The translations under genes were made by a program, and so were the position numbers. From Rhizobium mayense (GTDB taxonomy: Bacteria > Pseudomonadota > Alphaproteobacteria > Rhizobiales > Rhizobiaceae), in NCBI RefSeq assembly GCF_030272705.1, contig NZ_JARFYM010000033.1:1-64000 (forward strand): DNA of 64,000 nucleotides. The letters are read 5' to 3'. Under the pieces are notes generated by a model, which was not told the DNA's origin, ran no database searches, and saw only the letters and a program-made list of their open reading frames with translations. Positions 16,797 to 25,510 of this stretch are shown here, in pieces. How positions within the stretch are numbered: the stretch's first letter is position 1; every line of letters starts with the position of its first letter.

Positions 16797-17813
16797 TTGG
16801 GCGTCGTGATACCGCTTGAAGAAAGCAAGAATAAACTGGCATCCATCAAGCCCTTGGTGGATCTGACCAAGGCGGATATGGAGCGCGTCAACCAGCTGAT
16901 CCTGTCGAAAGCCGGCTCCGATGTGCAGATGATCCCGGAAGTTGCCGAGCATCTGATCTCTTCCGGCGGCAAGCGCCTGCGGCCGATGCTGACCATCTCC
17001 TCCGCCGCGCTCTACGGCTATCAAGGTGACAACCACATCAAGCTCGCGACATCGGTCGAATTTCTGCACACCGCGACATTGTTGCACGATGACGTGGTGG
17101 ACGAAAGCGATTTGCGCCGCGGGAAGTCCACGGCCCGCATGATCTGGGGCAATCAGGCAAGTGTTCTGGTTGGCGACTTCCTGCTCGGCCAGGCTTTCCG
17201 CATGATGGTCGAGGTCGGTTCGCTGGAGGCGCTCGACGTTCTTTCATCGGCTGCCTGCGTCATCGCCGAGGGCGAGGTGCTGCAGCTCTCCGTCTCCAAG
17301 AACATGGAGACCACCGAAGACGATTACCTCTCCGTCATCCGCGCCAAGACAGCAGCGCTTTTCGCCGCGGCCGCCGAAGTCGGCCCGATCGTTGCCAATG
17401 CCGGCAAGGCCGAGCGTAACGCTTTGAAGTCCTACGGCACCAATCTTGGCCTCGCCTTCCAATTGGTCGACGATGCGCTGGATTACGGTGGCAAGGCCGC
17501 CGATCTCGGCAAGAATGTCGGCGATGATTTCCGCGAAGGCAAGATCACCCTTCCCGTCATTCTCGCCTATCGCCGCGGCACCGAAAAGGAGCGCGCATTC
17601 TGGCGCAACGCCATCGAGGCCGGAAACAATAGTGACGAGAACCTGGAAAAGGCACTCGGTCTGATCACCAAATATGGGGCGCTCACCGACACCATCGCCC
17701 GCGCCGTTCACTATGGCACCATCGCCCGCGACGCACTGGCGCCGCTACCGGAAACGCCGTGGAAATCCGCTCTCATGGAAGTGATCGATTTCTGCATCGA
17801 ACGCGTGAACTAA
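16797..17813 (+). CDS. ispB: Octaprenyl (polyprenyl) diphosphate synthase
   Basis: A 338-residue trans-polyprenyl diphosphate synthase making the long ubiquinone side chain from FPP and IPP. The first Asp-rich motif LLHDDVVDESDLRRG and second motif LVDDALDYGG are intact, along with GGKRLRPM. The start is a TTG at 16797 with AGGAG (16782-16786) ten bases upstream, giving the protein beginning VVIPLEESKNKL after two residues; no ATG is suitably placed. It is divergent from the DUF2007/TrmN6 pair. Chain length (octa or deca) is not decidable from sequence alone; rhizobia make Q-10. Confidence 0.92.
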   Translation: MGVVIPLEESKNKLASIKPLVDLTKADMERVNQLILSKAGSDVQMIPEVAEHLISSGGKRLRPMLTISSAALYGYQGDNHIKLATSVEFLHTATLLHDDVVDESDLRRGKSTARMIWGNQASVLVGDFLLGQAFRMMVEVGSLEALDVLSSAACVIAEGEVLQLSVSKNMETTEDDYLSVIRAKTAALFAAAAEVGPIVANAGKAERNALKSYGTNLGLAFQLVDDALDYGGKAADLGKNVGDDFREGKITLPVILAYRRGTEKERAFWRNAIEAGNNSDENLEKALGLITKYGALTDTIARAVHYGTIARDALAPLPETPWKSALMEVIDFCIERVN

Positions 17814-17934
17814 TCGCAGCCGGCCGAATTTCTTGCAGGACCGCTTCAAAAAAGCCATCCTGTTGTGAATCATTGACATGAACGATTGTGCCGCCGGCAC
17901 GCTCACCGGCAATCCCTTGATGAAAGGCTTTCTA

Positions 17935-19794
17935 ATGCGGCAGAGACTTGCCATTCGTTTCCTCTCGGGCGCAGCCCTGGCGGCGATCCTTTCGATGTCG
18001 GCGCTGAACAGCGCGCGCGCCGAGGATGCTCCGGCAACGCCGGAGGCCAGTGCCCCAGTGACCTTCGACGCGGAAGGCGTCGACACCTTCGCAGGCGCCT
18101 TCCTTGCTGCCCGCACCGCCGATGTTGACCATGACTACGACACCGCGATTTCGCTCTATAAGAAGGCGCTGATGATCGAGCCGGGCAATCCGGAGATCCG
18201 TCAGCGACTGATGATTTCGCTGCTGCTCAACGGCAATCTCGAAGAGGGCGTGAAATACGCCAACGAGCTGAAGAACGATTCCTCGGTCGAACGCGTCACC
18301 ACAATCGTACGCGGCATGGACGCCATCCGTCGGCATGAATACAAGGCCGCGCAGGACATTCTCAAATATGATGGTCCGAACGATCTCGATCGGATGATGA
18401 ACAGTCTTCTGCTCGCCTGGGCCCGTGCCGGCTCCGGCCATGGCAAAGAAGCGATCGGCATGGTCGACAAGATGAAAGGACCGGACTGGTTCAACATCTT
18501 CAAGAACTACCATGCCGGCGCGATTGCCATCACCATCGGTGATACGAAGTCCGCCCGCTCGCATCTGAACGACGCCATCCTCGACAAGGCGGGCGGAGCA
18601 ACCGCTCCCGATACATTCATGCGCGCTGTGATGGCGCTTGCGGCGCTTGAAGCCAAGGCCGGAGACAAGCAGAAGGCGCTGGATGCCGTTTCGGTCGGCG
18701 ACAACCTCATCAATAATTACGCACCGCTGAACGCGCTGCGCGACAGCATCAACAAGGGTCAAGTGCCTGATCAGGAGGTGACCGACACCGCGCAGGGTGC
18801 AGCCTCGGTGCTCTTTACCATTGGCGCGGCGCTCAACCGTGATGGCGCCGAAGACGTCGTCTCGCTTTATCTACAGATCGCCAACACACTCGATCCCAGG
18901 AGCGCCGACACGCTGGTTCTGCTTGGGGGACTTGCCGAAAAGCAGGAGCAGATCGACCGTGCCATCGCCCTCTACAAGAAGGTCCCCAATGATTCGCCGA
19001 TGGCCCGCATCTCCGAGCTGCAGCTCGGCCTTGCGCTCGCCCAGGCCGGCAAGGTCGATGATGCGCGCAAGCATCTGAAGGCGCTGATCGATTCCGACCC
19101 GAACGATATCCGCAGCTATCTTGCATATGGCAGCGTTCTCTCGGACGCCAAGGACTTCCAGGGCATGGCTGACAACTATGACAAGGCCGTGCAGGTTATC
19201 GGCTCTGTGCCGAATCGTGGCGACTGGGCCGTGTTCTTCCAGCGCGGTATCGCCTATGAGCGGCTGAAGAAGTGGGACAAGGCCGAGCCGAACTTCAAGA
19301 AAGCCCTGGAGCTGAACCCCGACCAGCCGCAAGTCCTGAACTATCTCGGCTATTCCTGGGTCGACATGAACATGAATCTCGACCAGGGCCTGGACATGAT
19401 CAAGAAGGCCGTCGATCTGAAGCCGGATGATGGCTATATCGTCGACTCGCTCGGCTGGGCCTATTTCCGCCTCAACCGCTTCGACGATGCGGTGAACGAG
19501 CTGGAGCGCGCCGCTCAGCTTAAGGCGGGCGATCCGACGATCAACGACCACCTGGGCGACGCCTACTGGCGTGTGAACCGCAAGCTGGAAGCGGTCTACC
19601 AGTGGAACCGTGCGCTGGCGTCGAAGCCAGAGGATGCGGATATTCCGAGGATCAAGGAAAAGATCGCCAACGGTCTGCCGGCGCTCGACACCGACCCAAG
19701 GACGGTCGACAAGACCAAGCTGCCTGATCCGGCTCCGGCGGTAACGCCGGCACCGAACACGACCACGCCGCCGCCAGCCGACAAGAAGTCCTAA
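17935..19794 (+). CDS. Exported tetratricopeptide-repeat protein
   Basis: A 619-residue protein with an N-terminal signal peptide (MRQRLAIRFLSGAALAAILS, cleavage after ARA). The start at 17935 is supported by AAAGG eight bases upstream. At least eight TPR-like helical repeats follow, for example YDTAISLYKKALMIEPGNPE, RFDDAVNELERAAQLK and WDKAEPNFKKALELNPDQPQ. The C-terminus is Pro/Ala/Thr-rich. Proteins of this design with a YSWVDMNMNLDQG-type segment are widespread in alphaproteobacteria and probably act as periplasmic scaffolds, but the partner is unknown. It is followed 8 bases later by ispE. Confidence 0.87.
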   Translation: MRQRLAIRFLSGAALAAILSMSALNSARAEDAPATPEASAPVTFDAEGVDTFAGAFLAARTADVDHDYDTAISLYKKALMIEPGNPEIRQRLMISLLLNGNLEEGVKYANELKNDSSVERVTTIVRGMDAIRRHEYKAAQDILKYDGPNDLDRMMNSLLLAWARAGSGHGKEAIGMVDKMKGPDWFNIFKNYHAGAIAITIGDTKSARSHLNDAILDKAGGATAPDTFMRAVMALAALEAKAGDKQKALDAVSVGDNLINNYAPLNALRDSINKGQVPDQEVTDTAQGAASVLFTIGAALNRDGAEDVVSLYLQIANTLDPRSADTLVLLGGLAEKQEQIDRAIALYKKVPNDSPMARISELQLGLALAQAGKVDDARKHLKALIDSDPNDIRSYLAYGSVLSDAKDFQGMADNYDKAVQVIGSVPNRGDWAVFFQRGIAYERLKKWDKAEPNFKKALELNPDQPQVLNYLGYSWVDMNMNLDQGLDMIKKAVDLKPDDGYIVDSLGWAYFRLNRFDDAVNELERAAQLKAGDPTINDHLGDAYWRVNRKLEAVYQWNRALASKPEDADIPRIKEKIANGLPALDTDPRTVDKTKLPDPAPAVTPAPNTTTPPPADKKS

Positions 19795-19802
19795 GACCTT
19801 CA

Positions 19803-20714
19803 ATGAGCGTGGTCTTGTCAGCGGGCGATTTCGACTTCTTGGAGGAAGCGCCCGCCAAGATCAACTTGGCCCTGCATGTGACGGGACTGCGGGTCGATGG
19901 CTACCACCTGCTCGACATGCTGGTAACCTTCACGCGGCACTGCGATCGCCTCGGTTTTCGGACGAGCGAGTACGATAAGTTCAGCCTTTCCGGGCGCTTC
20001 TCCCCTCTTCTTGCCGAGGCGGATGCCGGCGGCAATCTGGTGCTGCAAGCGCGCGATCTCTTGCGACAGGAGGCTCATGCCGCGGGTTTCGAGGCACCGC
20101 CGGTCTATATCCATCTCGAAAAGAACCTGCCGGTCGCCTCCGGTATCGGCGGCGGCTCAGCGGATGCGGCAGCGACCCTCCGGGGGCTGATGCGGATCTG
20201 GCGGCTTGCCCTGCCTTCCGACGCGGTGATGGGGATTGCGCTGAAACTCGGTGCCGATGTGCCGATGTGCCTCGTCAGCCGGCCGCTGATCGCGCGCGGC
20301 ATTGGCGAAACCATCAAACTGCTACCGAACTTTCCGTCTTTCGCCATGGTGCTCGGCAATCCCCTCGTCGGCGTTTCGACGCCGGAGGTGTTTCGCCGGC
20401 TCGCCCGGAAGGACAATCCGCCGCTCGCGCTTTCTTCGCAGATGCCGAACGACCACGCACAATGGATCGAGGCGATCAAGAGGCTGCGCAACGATCTGGA
20501 GCCGCCGGCGCGGACGCTCTGCAACGAGATCGCCACGCTCTCGCAATTGATCGAAAGCCAAGGCGCGGTCGCCGCGCGCATGTCTGGCTCCGGCGCCACC
20601 TGCTTTGGCCTGTTCGATCATCTCGAGCAGGCGAAGGCTGCGGCGGCATCACTTCACAGGTTAAGGCCGGACTGGTATTTCCAGGCGACAGAAACGATAA
20701 GGGGAGGCGCATGA
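19803..20714 (+). CDS. ispE: 4-diphosphocytidyl-2-C-methyl-D-erythritol kinase
   Basis: A 303-residue GHMP kinase that phosphorylates CDP-methylerythritol in the MEP isoprenoid pathway. The N-terminal EEAPAKINLALHVTGLRVDGYH is the substrate region. The ATP-binding loop LPVASGIGGGSADAAATLRG (about 111-130) is intact, and RMSGSGATCFGLFD is the third GHMP motif. It starts 8 bases after the TPR gene with a poor ribosome-binding site, suggesting translational coupling, and its stop overlaps the start of the mog-like gene (ATGA). It shares its pathway with the isoprenoid precursor supply of the nearby ispB. Confidence 0.95.
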   Translation: MSVVLSAGDFDFLEEAPAKINLALHVTGLRVDGYHLLDMLVTFTRHCDRLGFRTSEYDKFSLSGRFSPLLAEADAGGNLVLQARDLLRQEAHAAGFEAPPVYIHLEKNLPVASGIGGGSADAAATLRGLMRIWRLALPSDAVMGIALKLGADVPMCLVSRPLIARGIGETIKLLPNFPSFAMVLGNPLVGVSTPEVFRRLARKDNPPLALSSQMPNDHAQWIEAIKRLRNDLEPPARTLCNEIATLSQLIESQGAVAARMSGSGATCFGLFDHLEQAKAAAASLHRLRPDWYFQATETIRGGA

Positions 20715-21268
20715 TGGCCGGTTCAAGTGACGCAAGGCCTTTCATCCCAGTCGGTATCGCCGTGCTGACAGTTTCCGACACACGGACGCTCGCCGATGAC
20801 AAATCCGGCGACACATTGGTTGGCCGCATCGCGGAAGCCGGCCATAGGCTGGCCGCCCGCGCCATCGTTCCCGACGACAAGGAGCGTATCCGAAGCCAGG
20901 TGGAAGCCTGGACGCACGACGAAACCATCGACGTCGTCATCACCACCGGCGGTACCGGCTTTACCGGCCGAGACGTTACACCAGAAGCGCTGGAACCCTT
21001 GTTCGAAAAGCGGATGGACGGGTTTTCCGAGGTGTTCCATCGCATCTCCTACGACAAGATCGGCACGGCAACGATCCAGTCGCGGGCAACTGGCGGTGTC
21101 GCCAACGCCACTTTCATCTTCGTGCTGCCCGGCTCTCCGGGCGCCTGCAAAGATGCCTGGGACGGCATCTTGAAGGCGCAGCTCGATTACCGACACATAC
21201 CCTGCAATTTTGTGGAGATCATGCCGCGGCTCGACGAACATTTGAAGCGTGGCGCCGGCTCAAAATAA
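20711..21268 (+). CDS. Molybdopterin adenylyltransferase family protein (MoaB/Mog)
   Basis: A 185-residue MoaB/Mog-family protein that adenylylates molybdopterin before molybdenum insertion. Family motifs: VLTVSDTRTLADDKSGDTL, the substrate loop VVITTGGTGFTGRDVTPEA, and VLPGSPGACKDAWD. The ATG overlaps the ispE stop by four bases with GGGGAGG upstream, so the two are translationally coupled; the operon association is physical rather than an obvious pathway link. The sequence looks nearer to MoaB than to the longer Mog, so the symbol is left open. Confidence 0.9.
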   Translation: MMAGSSDARPFIPVGIAVLTVSDTRTLADDKSGDTLVGRIAEAGHRLAARAIVPDDKERIRSQVEAWTHDETIDVVITTGGTGFTGRDVTPEALEPLFEKRMDGFSEVFHRISYDKIGTATIQSRATGGVANATFIFVLPGSPGACKDAWDGILKAQLDYRHIPCNFVEIMPRLDEHLKRGAGSK

Positions 21269-21282
21269 GATTGGCGCCTCAA

Positions 21283-21298
21283 CGAGGAATATTCCTCG
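21283..21298. terminator. Perfect palindrome between convergent mog-like gene and a secreted-protein gene
   Basis: CGAGGAATATTCCTCG is a perfect 16-base palindrome 15 bases after the mog-like stop, followed by ACTTTTCC. It sits between convergent genes and could act as a weak bidirectional terminator. With no real loop, it could equally be a protein-binding site. Confidence 0.4.
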
Positions 21299-21311
21299 AC
21301 TTTTCCAAACC

Positions 21312-21626
21312 TTATGCCTTCGATCCCGGCAAAACAGGAATTGATTCCCAATTCTGGCCGCTGAGAATGACGCAGCTCCGACCAGAGACATCGGTGATCA
21401 TCATGGTCCAACTGCCGCTTTCGGCGGCGAAGATTTCGACGATCCTCTTCGGGTCAAGCTGACCAATGGCCGAGAGCTTTTCGGAATATTCCGCATCAAG
21501 GAAAGCGACAATATCGACTCGCTGGGCACAAGCGAGCATCGCCTGCGAGGCCGCTGAACCCGGATGAAGGATTGCCGTTGCCAAAAGGGCCGTTCCGATG
21601 AGGCGGCAGAACATCGTGCGTCCCAT
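21312..21626 (-). CDS. Small secreted protein, function unknown
   Basis: A 104-residue protein with a signal peptide (MGRTMFCRLIGTALLATAIL, cleavage near GSAAS-QA). It has an excellent ribosome-binding site, AAAGGAGGT, about six bases before the ATG, so I regard it as real. The mature part of about 77 residues has two cysteines (ACAQR and RSCVIL), possibly forming a disulphide, and a DIVAFLDAEYSEKLSAIG segment. I do not recognise a family. It is convergent with the mog-like gene; the next gene upstream is the glycosyltransferase on the same strand. Confidence 0.75.
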   Translation of the reverse strand: MGRTMFCRLIGTALLATAILHPGSAASQAMLACAQRVDIVAFLDAEYSEKLSAIGQLDPKRIVEIFAAESGSWTMMITDVSGRSCVILSGQNWESIPVLPGSKA

Positions 21627-21807
21627 GACGCACCTCCTTTCGCCGGAAACCCGGCAGAAGAGGAGAGTTCTGCTGACCTGCTCTGCCGCATACCGGCATC
21701 TTCATGGTCGGCCGCCCGACGCGACACGCGAGAGGTGCCGCCATAGGAAAATTATGACATCTATTGTCTTATTTTCAAATGGAATCTGGATTGCTCACAC
21801 AGCCACG

Positions 21808-22326
21808 CTACCGTGCCGCGCGCGCGACCCAAGAGGGAATCAGTTCGCTGGACAGTTGGCGGCTTTTCTGGCCCTTCGCGAACTCGGCAAGCCGCATACC
21901 CGTTTTGGCGGCGGCAACGGCCTGGCCTTTGGAGAGAAGCAAGCCCAATTCCAGCGGCGGCACGCTGCGGCCGATGCGCTGCAGCAAAGGGCGGCGATAG
22001 CCGCGCGAAGCGGTGAAGCGAGCCGGCGTCTTATTGAGCGAGACATATTCGGCGATCTCATCGATCCAGCCCGCCTGCGGACGCGCCCCCGGCTCGACGA
22101 ACAGTAGCCACTCGCCACGAGCCGAACGCAATATGTCCTTGATATCCCACTGCGAATAGAAGCGGCAGCCGGCCGCGTCAGCGACGTGCGAAGTACCGTC
22201 ACGCGAGCCGTGGTCGAGTACGACGACGTCGCACACAAGACCTTCGATCGCGCCCGCCACCAATACCGTCAATGTCTGCGCCAGCTCAGATTCCTGATCC
22301 TGGCATTCAATGATTACCGTTAACAT
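21808..22326 (-). CDS. Small GT-A fold glycosyltransferase-like protein
   Basis: A 172-residue protein beginning MLTVIIECQDQESELAQTL, as in family 2-type glycosyltransferases. VVVLDHGSRDGTSHVADAAG (about residues 34-53) is the nucleotide-sugar binding motif with its Asp, and GEWLLFVEPGARPQAGWIDE takes the place of the usual DxD region (VEPGA instead of DSD). It is much shorter than typical family 2 enzymes and ends soon after the acceptor region starts, so it may be a minimal or inactive form. The upstream in-frame start at 22377 is less likely. It stands alone. Confidence 0.75.
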   Translation of the reverse strand: MLTVIIECQDQESELAQTLTVLVAGAIEGLVCDVVVLDHGSRDGTSHVADAAGCRFYSQWDIKDILRSARGEWLLFVEPGARPQAGWIDEIAEYVSLNKTPARFTASRGYRRPLLQRIGRSVPPLELGLLLSKGQAVAAAKTGMRLAEFAKGQKSRQLSSELIPSWVARAAR

Positions 22327-22565
22327 TGCCCATTTATAAAGCGCCGCACAATTTATTGCCAGCGCATAACCCCTCAAACTACAAGGTTTAGATAGGGCTT
22401 ATGCGCAGCTCAAAAATGCCCTTCAACCTTGCGCGCATGCCCCGGTACATTGGGCGGCGGAGCTCAATTCCGCATTTTTGTTCTTGCAATGTTCTCATTT
22501 GTCGGATAGGAATTTAATCATCTTAGACGCGGCGTGCCATACCACAAACCGCCCCGGAGTTACCG

Positions 22566-23723
22566 ATGAACGAGCAGTCCCTTGCAGGGCAGGCCGCATT
22601 TGCGCCTGCCAATACGGCAGATGTTGCCAATGCTTTGATCGCCGACACCGGTCTCAGAGTCGAGATCGATCGCAGGCGCGGTCGCGGCGCCGGGCTGAAC
22701 CCGAGCGGCCGGTTCGAGCCGCTGCGGCGTGAGACATTCGATGACGGCTGGCAGACGCTGGAAGAGCTGCCGCCGTTCAAAACCGAAGTGCAGGTGGAAA
22801 AACCGCGCACGGCGATCACGCGCAACGAGTCTCCCGATATCCCCTTCGATCGTTCCATCAACCCCTATCGCGGCTGTGAGCATGGCTGCATCTATTGTTT
22901 CGCACGGCCGACACATGCCTATATGGGCCTGTCGGCAGGGCTCGATTTCGAATCGAAGCTCTTTGCCAAACCCGATGCTGCGCGACTGCTGGAACGAGAA
23001 CTGGCCAAGCCGGGCTACAAGCCGCGCGTCATAGCCATCGGCACCAATACCGATCCCTATCAGCCGATCGAGAAGGAATGGCGGATCATGCGCCAAATTC
23101 TCGAAGTGCTGAACAAGGCGAACCATCCGGTCGCGATCGTCACCAAGTCGGCACTGATCATGCGCGATATCGACATCTTGAAGGAGATGGCGGCCAAGAG
23201 CCTTGTGCGAGTCGGTATCTCGGTGACGACCCTCGACCGCAAGCTGGCGCGCACCATGGAACCGCGCGCTGCCACGCCCCAGCGGCGCCTGGAGGCGATC
23301 CGCGCGCTCAGCGAGGCCGGTATCCAGACCGCTGTGATGGTCGCGCCGATCATCCCCGCCCTCAACGATCATGAGATTGAGCGCATCCTCGATGCCGGCA
23401 AGGCCGCCGGCGCGATGGAGGCGAGCTATGTCATCCTGCGCCTGCCGCTGGAGGTCAGCCCGCTCTTCCGCGACTGGCTGCTGCAGAACTATCCGGATCG
23501 ATACCGTCATGTGATGTCGCTGATCCGCTCGATGCGCGGCGGCAAGGATTATGACGCCGAGTTCGGCAAACGCATGAAGGGTGCAGGTCCTTATGCATGG
23601 CAGATCAGCCGCCGTTTCGAAATGGCGACCAAGCGCCTGGAGCTCACCCGCCGCAGCATTGCGATACGCGACGACCTGTTCGTGCCGCCGGATGGCAGCG
23701 GCGTGCAGCTTTCATTGCTCTGA
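22566..23723 (+). CDS. PA0069-family radical SAM protein
   Basis: A 385-residue radical SAM protein. The cluster-binding motif is C104-x3-C108-x2-C111 within NPYRGCEHGCIYCFARPTHA. The body contains IAIGTNTDPYQPIEK and VTLDRKLARTMEPRA, typical of the SplB-like/PA0069 group annotated as DNA-repair-photolyase-like. GGAG lies eight bases before the ATG. No substrate is established for this subfamily. It stands upstream of rnhB, separated by an intergenic palindromic repeat. Confidence 0.92.
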   Translation: MNEQSLAGQAAFAPANTADVANALIADTGLRVEIDRRRGRGAGLNPSGRFEPLRRETFDDGWQTLEELPPFKTEVQVEKPRTAITRNESPDIPFDRSINPYRGCEHGCIYCFARPTHAYMGLSAGLDFESKLFAKPDAARLLERELAKPGYKPRVIAIGTNTDPYQPIEKEWRIMRQILEVLNKANHPVAIVTKSALIMRDIDILKEMAAKSLVRVGISVTTLDRKLARTMEPRAATPQRRLEAIRALSEAGIQTAVMVAPIIPALNDHEIERILDAGKAAGAMEASYVILRLPLEVSPLFRDWLLQNYPDRYRHVMSLIRSMRGGKDYDAEFGKRMKGAGPYAWQISRRFEMATKRLELTRRSIAIRDDLFVPPDGSGVQLSLL

Positions 23724-23822
23724 GCGGTTCAGCTTTTCGCGGAATCTTAGAACCGCTCTCTCTTTTTGTTTTTCGCAATTCCGGACGGAAAACCGCTTCG
23801 CACTTTTCCTGGAATTGCTCTG
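23722..23822 (+). repeat. Intergenic palindromic repeat, copy 1
   Basis: Two consecutive hairpins: GAGCGGTTC...GAACCGCTC (outer 9-bp stem) and GCAATTCC...GGAATTGC enclosing GGAAAACCGC-TTCGCACTTTTCC. It is about 85% similar by eye to 48063-48164 and shares the AAAACCGC...CACTTTT core with copies at 34885-34975 and 55797-55912. It lies between the radical SAM and rnhB genes. Confidence 0.75.
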
Positions 23823-23910
23823 AACCCCTACCCGCGGGTTTCCCTGCCCGCCGGAAGAGCCCCCGGTTCGCCGCCATGATCCACCGGGGGCTTGCAGGAG
23901 ATCGGGTGGT

Positions 23911-24585
23911 GTGCGAGCTTGCCGCATGCCACGCAGCACACCACCCGATTCTCCCATGCTTTTTGACGTGGAGCCGATCGTTCCGACCTTTGAGTTGGAG
24001 CTGATTGCCCGCCGTGCCGGACACTGGCCCGTTGCTGGTGCCGATGAGGTGGGACGGGGCCCCCTTGCAGGCCCGGTCGTCGCGGCCGCGGTCATTCTCG
24101 ACCCGGAGCGCATTCCGGAGGGATTGAACGATTCCAAGCAGCTTTCGGCCGCCAAACGCGAGGCGCTGTTTGTCGAGATCCTCGCGACCGCGACCGTCTC
24201 CATTGCTTCCTCGAGTGCTGCCCGTATCGACATCACCGATATCCGCAAGGCGAGCCTCGACGCCATGCGCCGCGCCATCTGCGGCCTTGCCGTGCCGGCA
24301 AGTTATGTCCTGACCGATGGGCTGGATGTGCCCGCCGGACTCGGCTGCCCGGGAAAAGCCGTGGTCAAGGGCGATAGCCGCTCCTTCTCCATCGCCGCCG
24401 CTTCGATCGTCGCCAAGGTGACGCGCGACCGCATGATGGCTCGCGCAGGCGACGTCTTCCCTGCCTACGGCTTCGCCGCCCATGCCGGCTACGCAACGCC
24501 CCAGCATCGCGCCGGCATCGAAAAACACGGCCCCTGCTCGCTCCATCGCATGAGCTTCCGGCCGCTTCGACGGGACGAGGCCTGA
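23911..24585 (+). CDS. rnhB: Ribonuclease HII
   Basis: A 224-residue type II ribonuclease H that removes RNA, including single ribonucleotides, from RNA-DNA hybrids. The catalytic region ADEVGRGPLAGPVVAAAVIL carries D45 and E46; the later KGDSRSFSIAAASIVAKVTRD and GYATPQHR are also diagnostic. The start is uncertain: GTG 23911 has AGGAG ten bases upstream, while ATG 23926 (MPRSTPPDSP) matches the length of rhizobial homologues but lacks a Shine-Dalgarno sequence. The function is unaffected. Confidence 0.95.
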   Translation: MRACRMPRSTPPDSPMLFDVEPIVPTFELELIARRAGHWPVAGADEVGRGPLAGPVVAAAVILDPERIPEGLNDSKQLSAAKREALFVEILATATVSIASSSAARIDITDIRKASLDAMRRAICGLAVPASYVLTDGLDVPAGLGCPGKAVVKGDSRSFSIAAASIVAKVTRDRMMARAGDVFPAYGFAAHAGYATPQHRAGIEKHGPCSLHRMSFRPLRRDEA

Positions 24586-24601
24586 CAGGCGTCAGCGCTC
24601 C

Positions 24602-25375
24602 TTATCCTGTGAGGCCGGCTATGATCTTGCTTCGGTGTTCTGCGATATAGGCGATATCACGCCGGTAGATGTCAGCATGGCCTTCTTCGACGTTGCGGCG
24701 ATATCTTTCCACACCATCGGCCGCCTCGCTTTCCATAAAGCCGACCAAGGCATTGAGACGGTCAATGATCATGCCCGGCAATGCCGATCGTTGCTCGGTG
24801 GGCAGGTCGTAAGCATTAAGGAAGCTGCAAGCGCGGAGAATTTGTATATCGAGCTCTCCGAGATCCTTGGCCGCGACGTCCGCGGACAGAGGCGCCCAGC
24901 GATAGATAGCGTAAGCAAGATCCCAGCAACGCGCGCCAGGATGCGCCGTCTCGAAGTCGATGATGCCAGTCACCTCGCCGCCGTTGAGAACAACATTATA
25001 GGGGGCGAAATCGCCATGGCAGATCACCTCGAGCGGTGGCCTCGGCGGCAATTGCCACTTTTGGTCCTTCAACATTGGCTGCATAAATAGCGCAGTGCAA
25101 TCATGATAACGCCGCAGCAAGCGCGCAGCCGACCGCAGAGCTTTCATGGACCTCATATTCTCATTGTCATCCAGGTCACCCGTCTCACCTGGAAGAAAGC
25201 TCACCCTCTCCCACGTCGCGTCATATCCGGCGGACAATGGCGCGTTCGCAAAGCCATATGTTTGAAGTGCAATGAGCAGGGCGTGAATACTCGCAGTCCA
25301 GGGACGGGTGCGCCGACAGACGAGATCATCATGGCGAACTGGGCCTTCGCCGATGTCCTCGGTCGGTATCACCAT
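24602..25375 (-). CDS. Aminoglycoside phosphotransferase-like kinase
   Basis: A 257-residue APH/choline-kinase-fold protein. The Brenner motif VICHGDFAPYNVVLNGG holds the catalytic Asp (H120-G-D122), and IIDFETAHPGARCWDLAYAI holds the metal-binding D140. The N-terminal nucleotide-binding lobe is short (residues 1-45 lack a clear glycine loop), so the N-lobe is minimal. AGGAG lies four bases before the ATG. The physiological substrate is unknown; antibiotic resistance should not be assumed. It lies between rnhB (convergent) and the atp operon terminator. Confidence 0.85.
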   Translation of the reverse strand: MVIPTEDIGEGPVRHDDLVCRRTRPWTASIHALLIALQTYGFANAPLSAGYDATWERVSFLPGETGDLDDNENMRSMKALRSAARLLRRYHDCTALFMQPMLKDQKWQLPPRPPLEVICHGDFAPYNVVLNGGEVTGIIDFETAHPGARCWDLAYAIYRWAPLSADVAAKDLGELDIQILRACSFLNAYDLPTEQRSALPGMIIDRLNALVGFMESEAADGVERYRRNVEEGHADIYRRDIAYIAEHRSKIIAGLTG

Positions 25376-25460
25376 CTCACTCCTTCAAGCGGGGCCGAAA
25401 TCTAGTTTCGATCCAGAGCCATCGTCAAATGTCGCCACGGTCGGGTGTCACCCTCAAAAC

Positions 25461-25490
25461 AAAAAACCCGGCCGAAGCCGGGCTTTTCCA
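25461..25490 (-). terminator. Terminator of the atpIBE-b'-b operon
   Basis: Stem CCCGGC / GCCGGG (25467-25482) with a CGAA loop, which reads as the stable TTCG tetraloop on the minus strand, followed there by TTTTTTG. It lies about 25 bases after the atpF stop. The A-run and TTTT on either side make it usable in both directions. Confidence 0.88.
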
Positions 25491-25510
25491 AAAAGCGATC
25501 GCGTGTGCGC

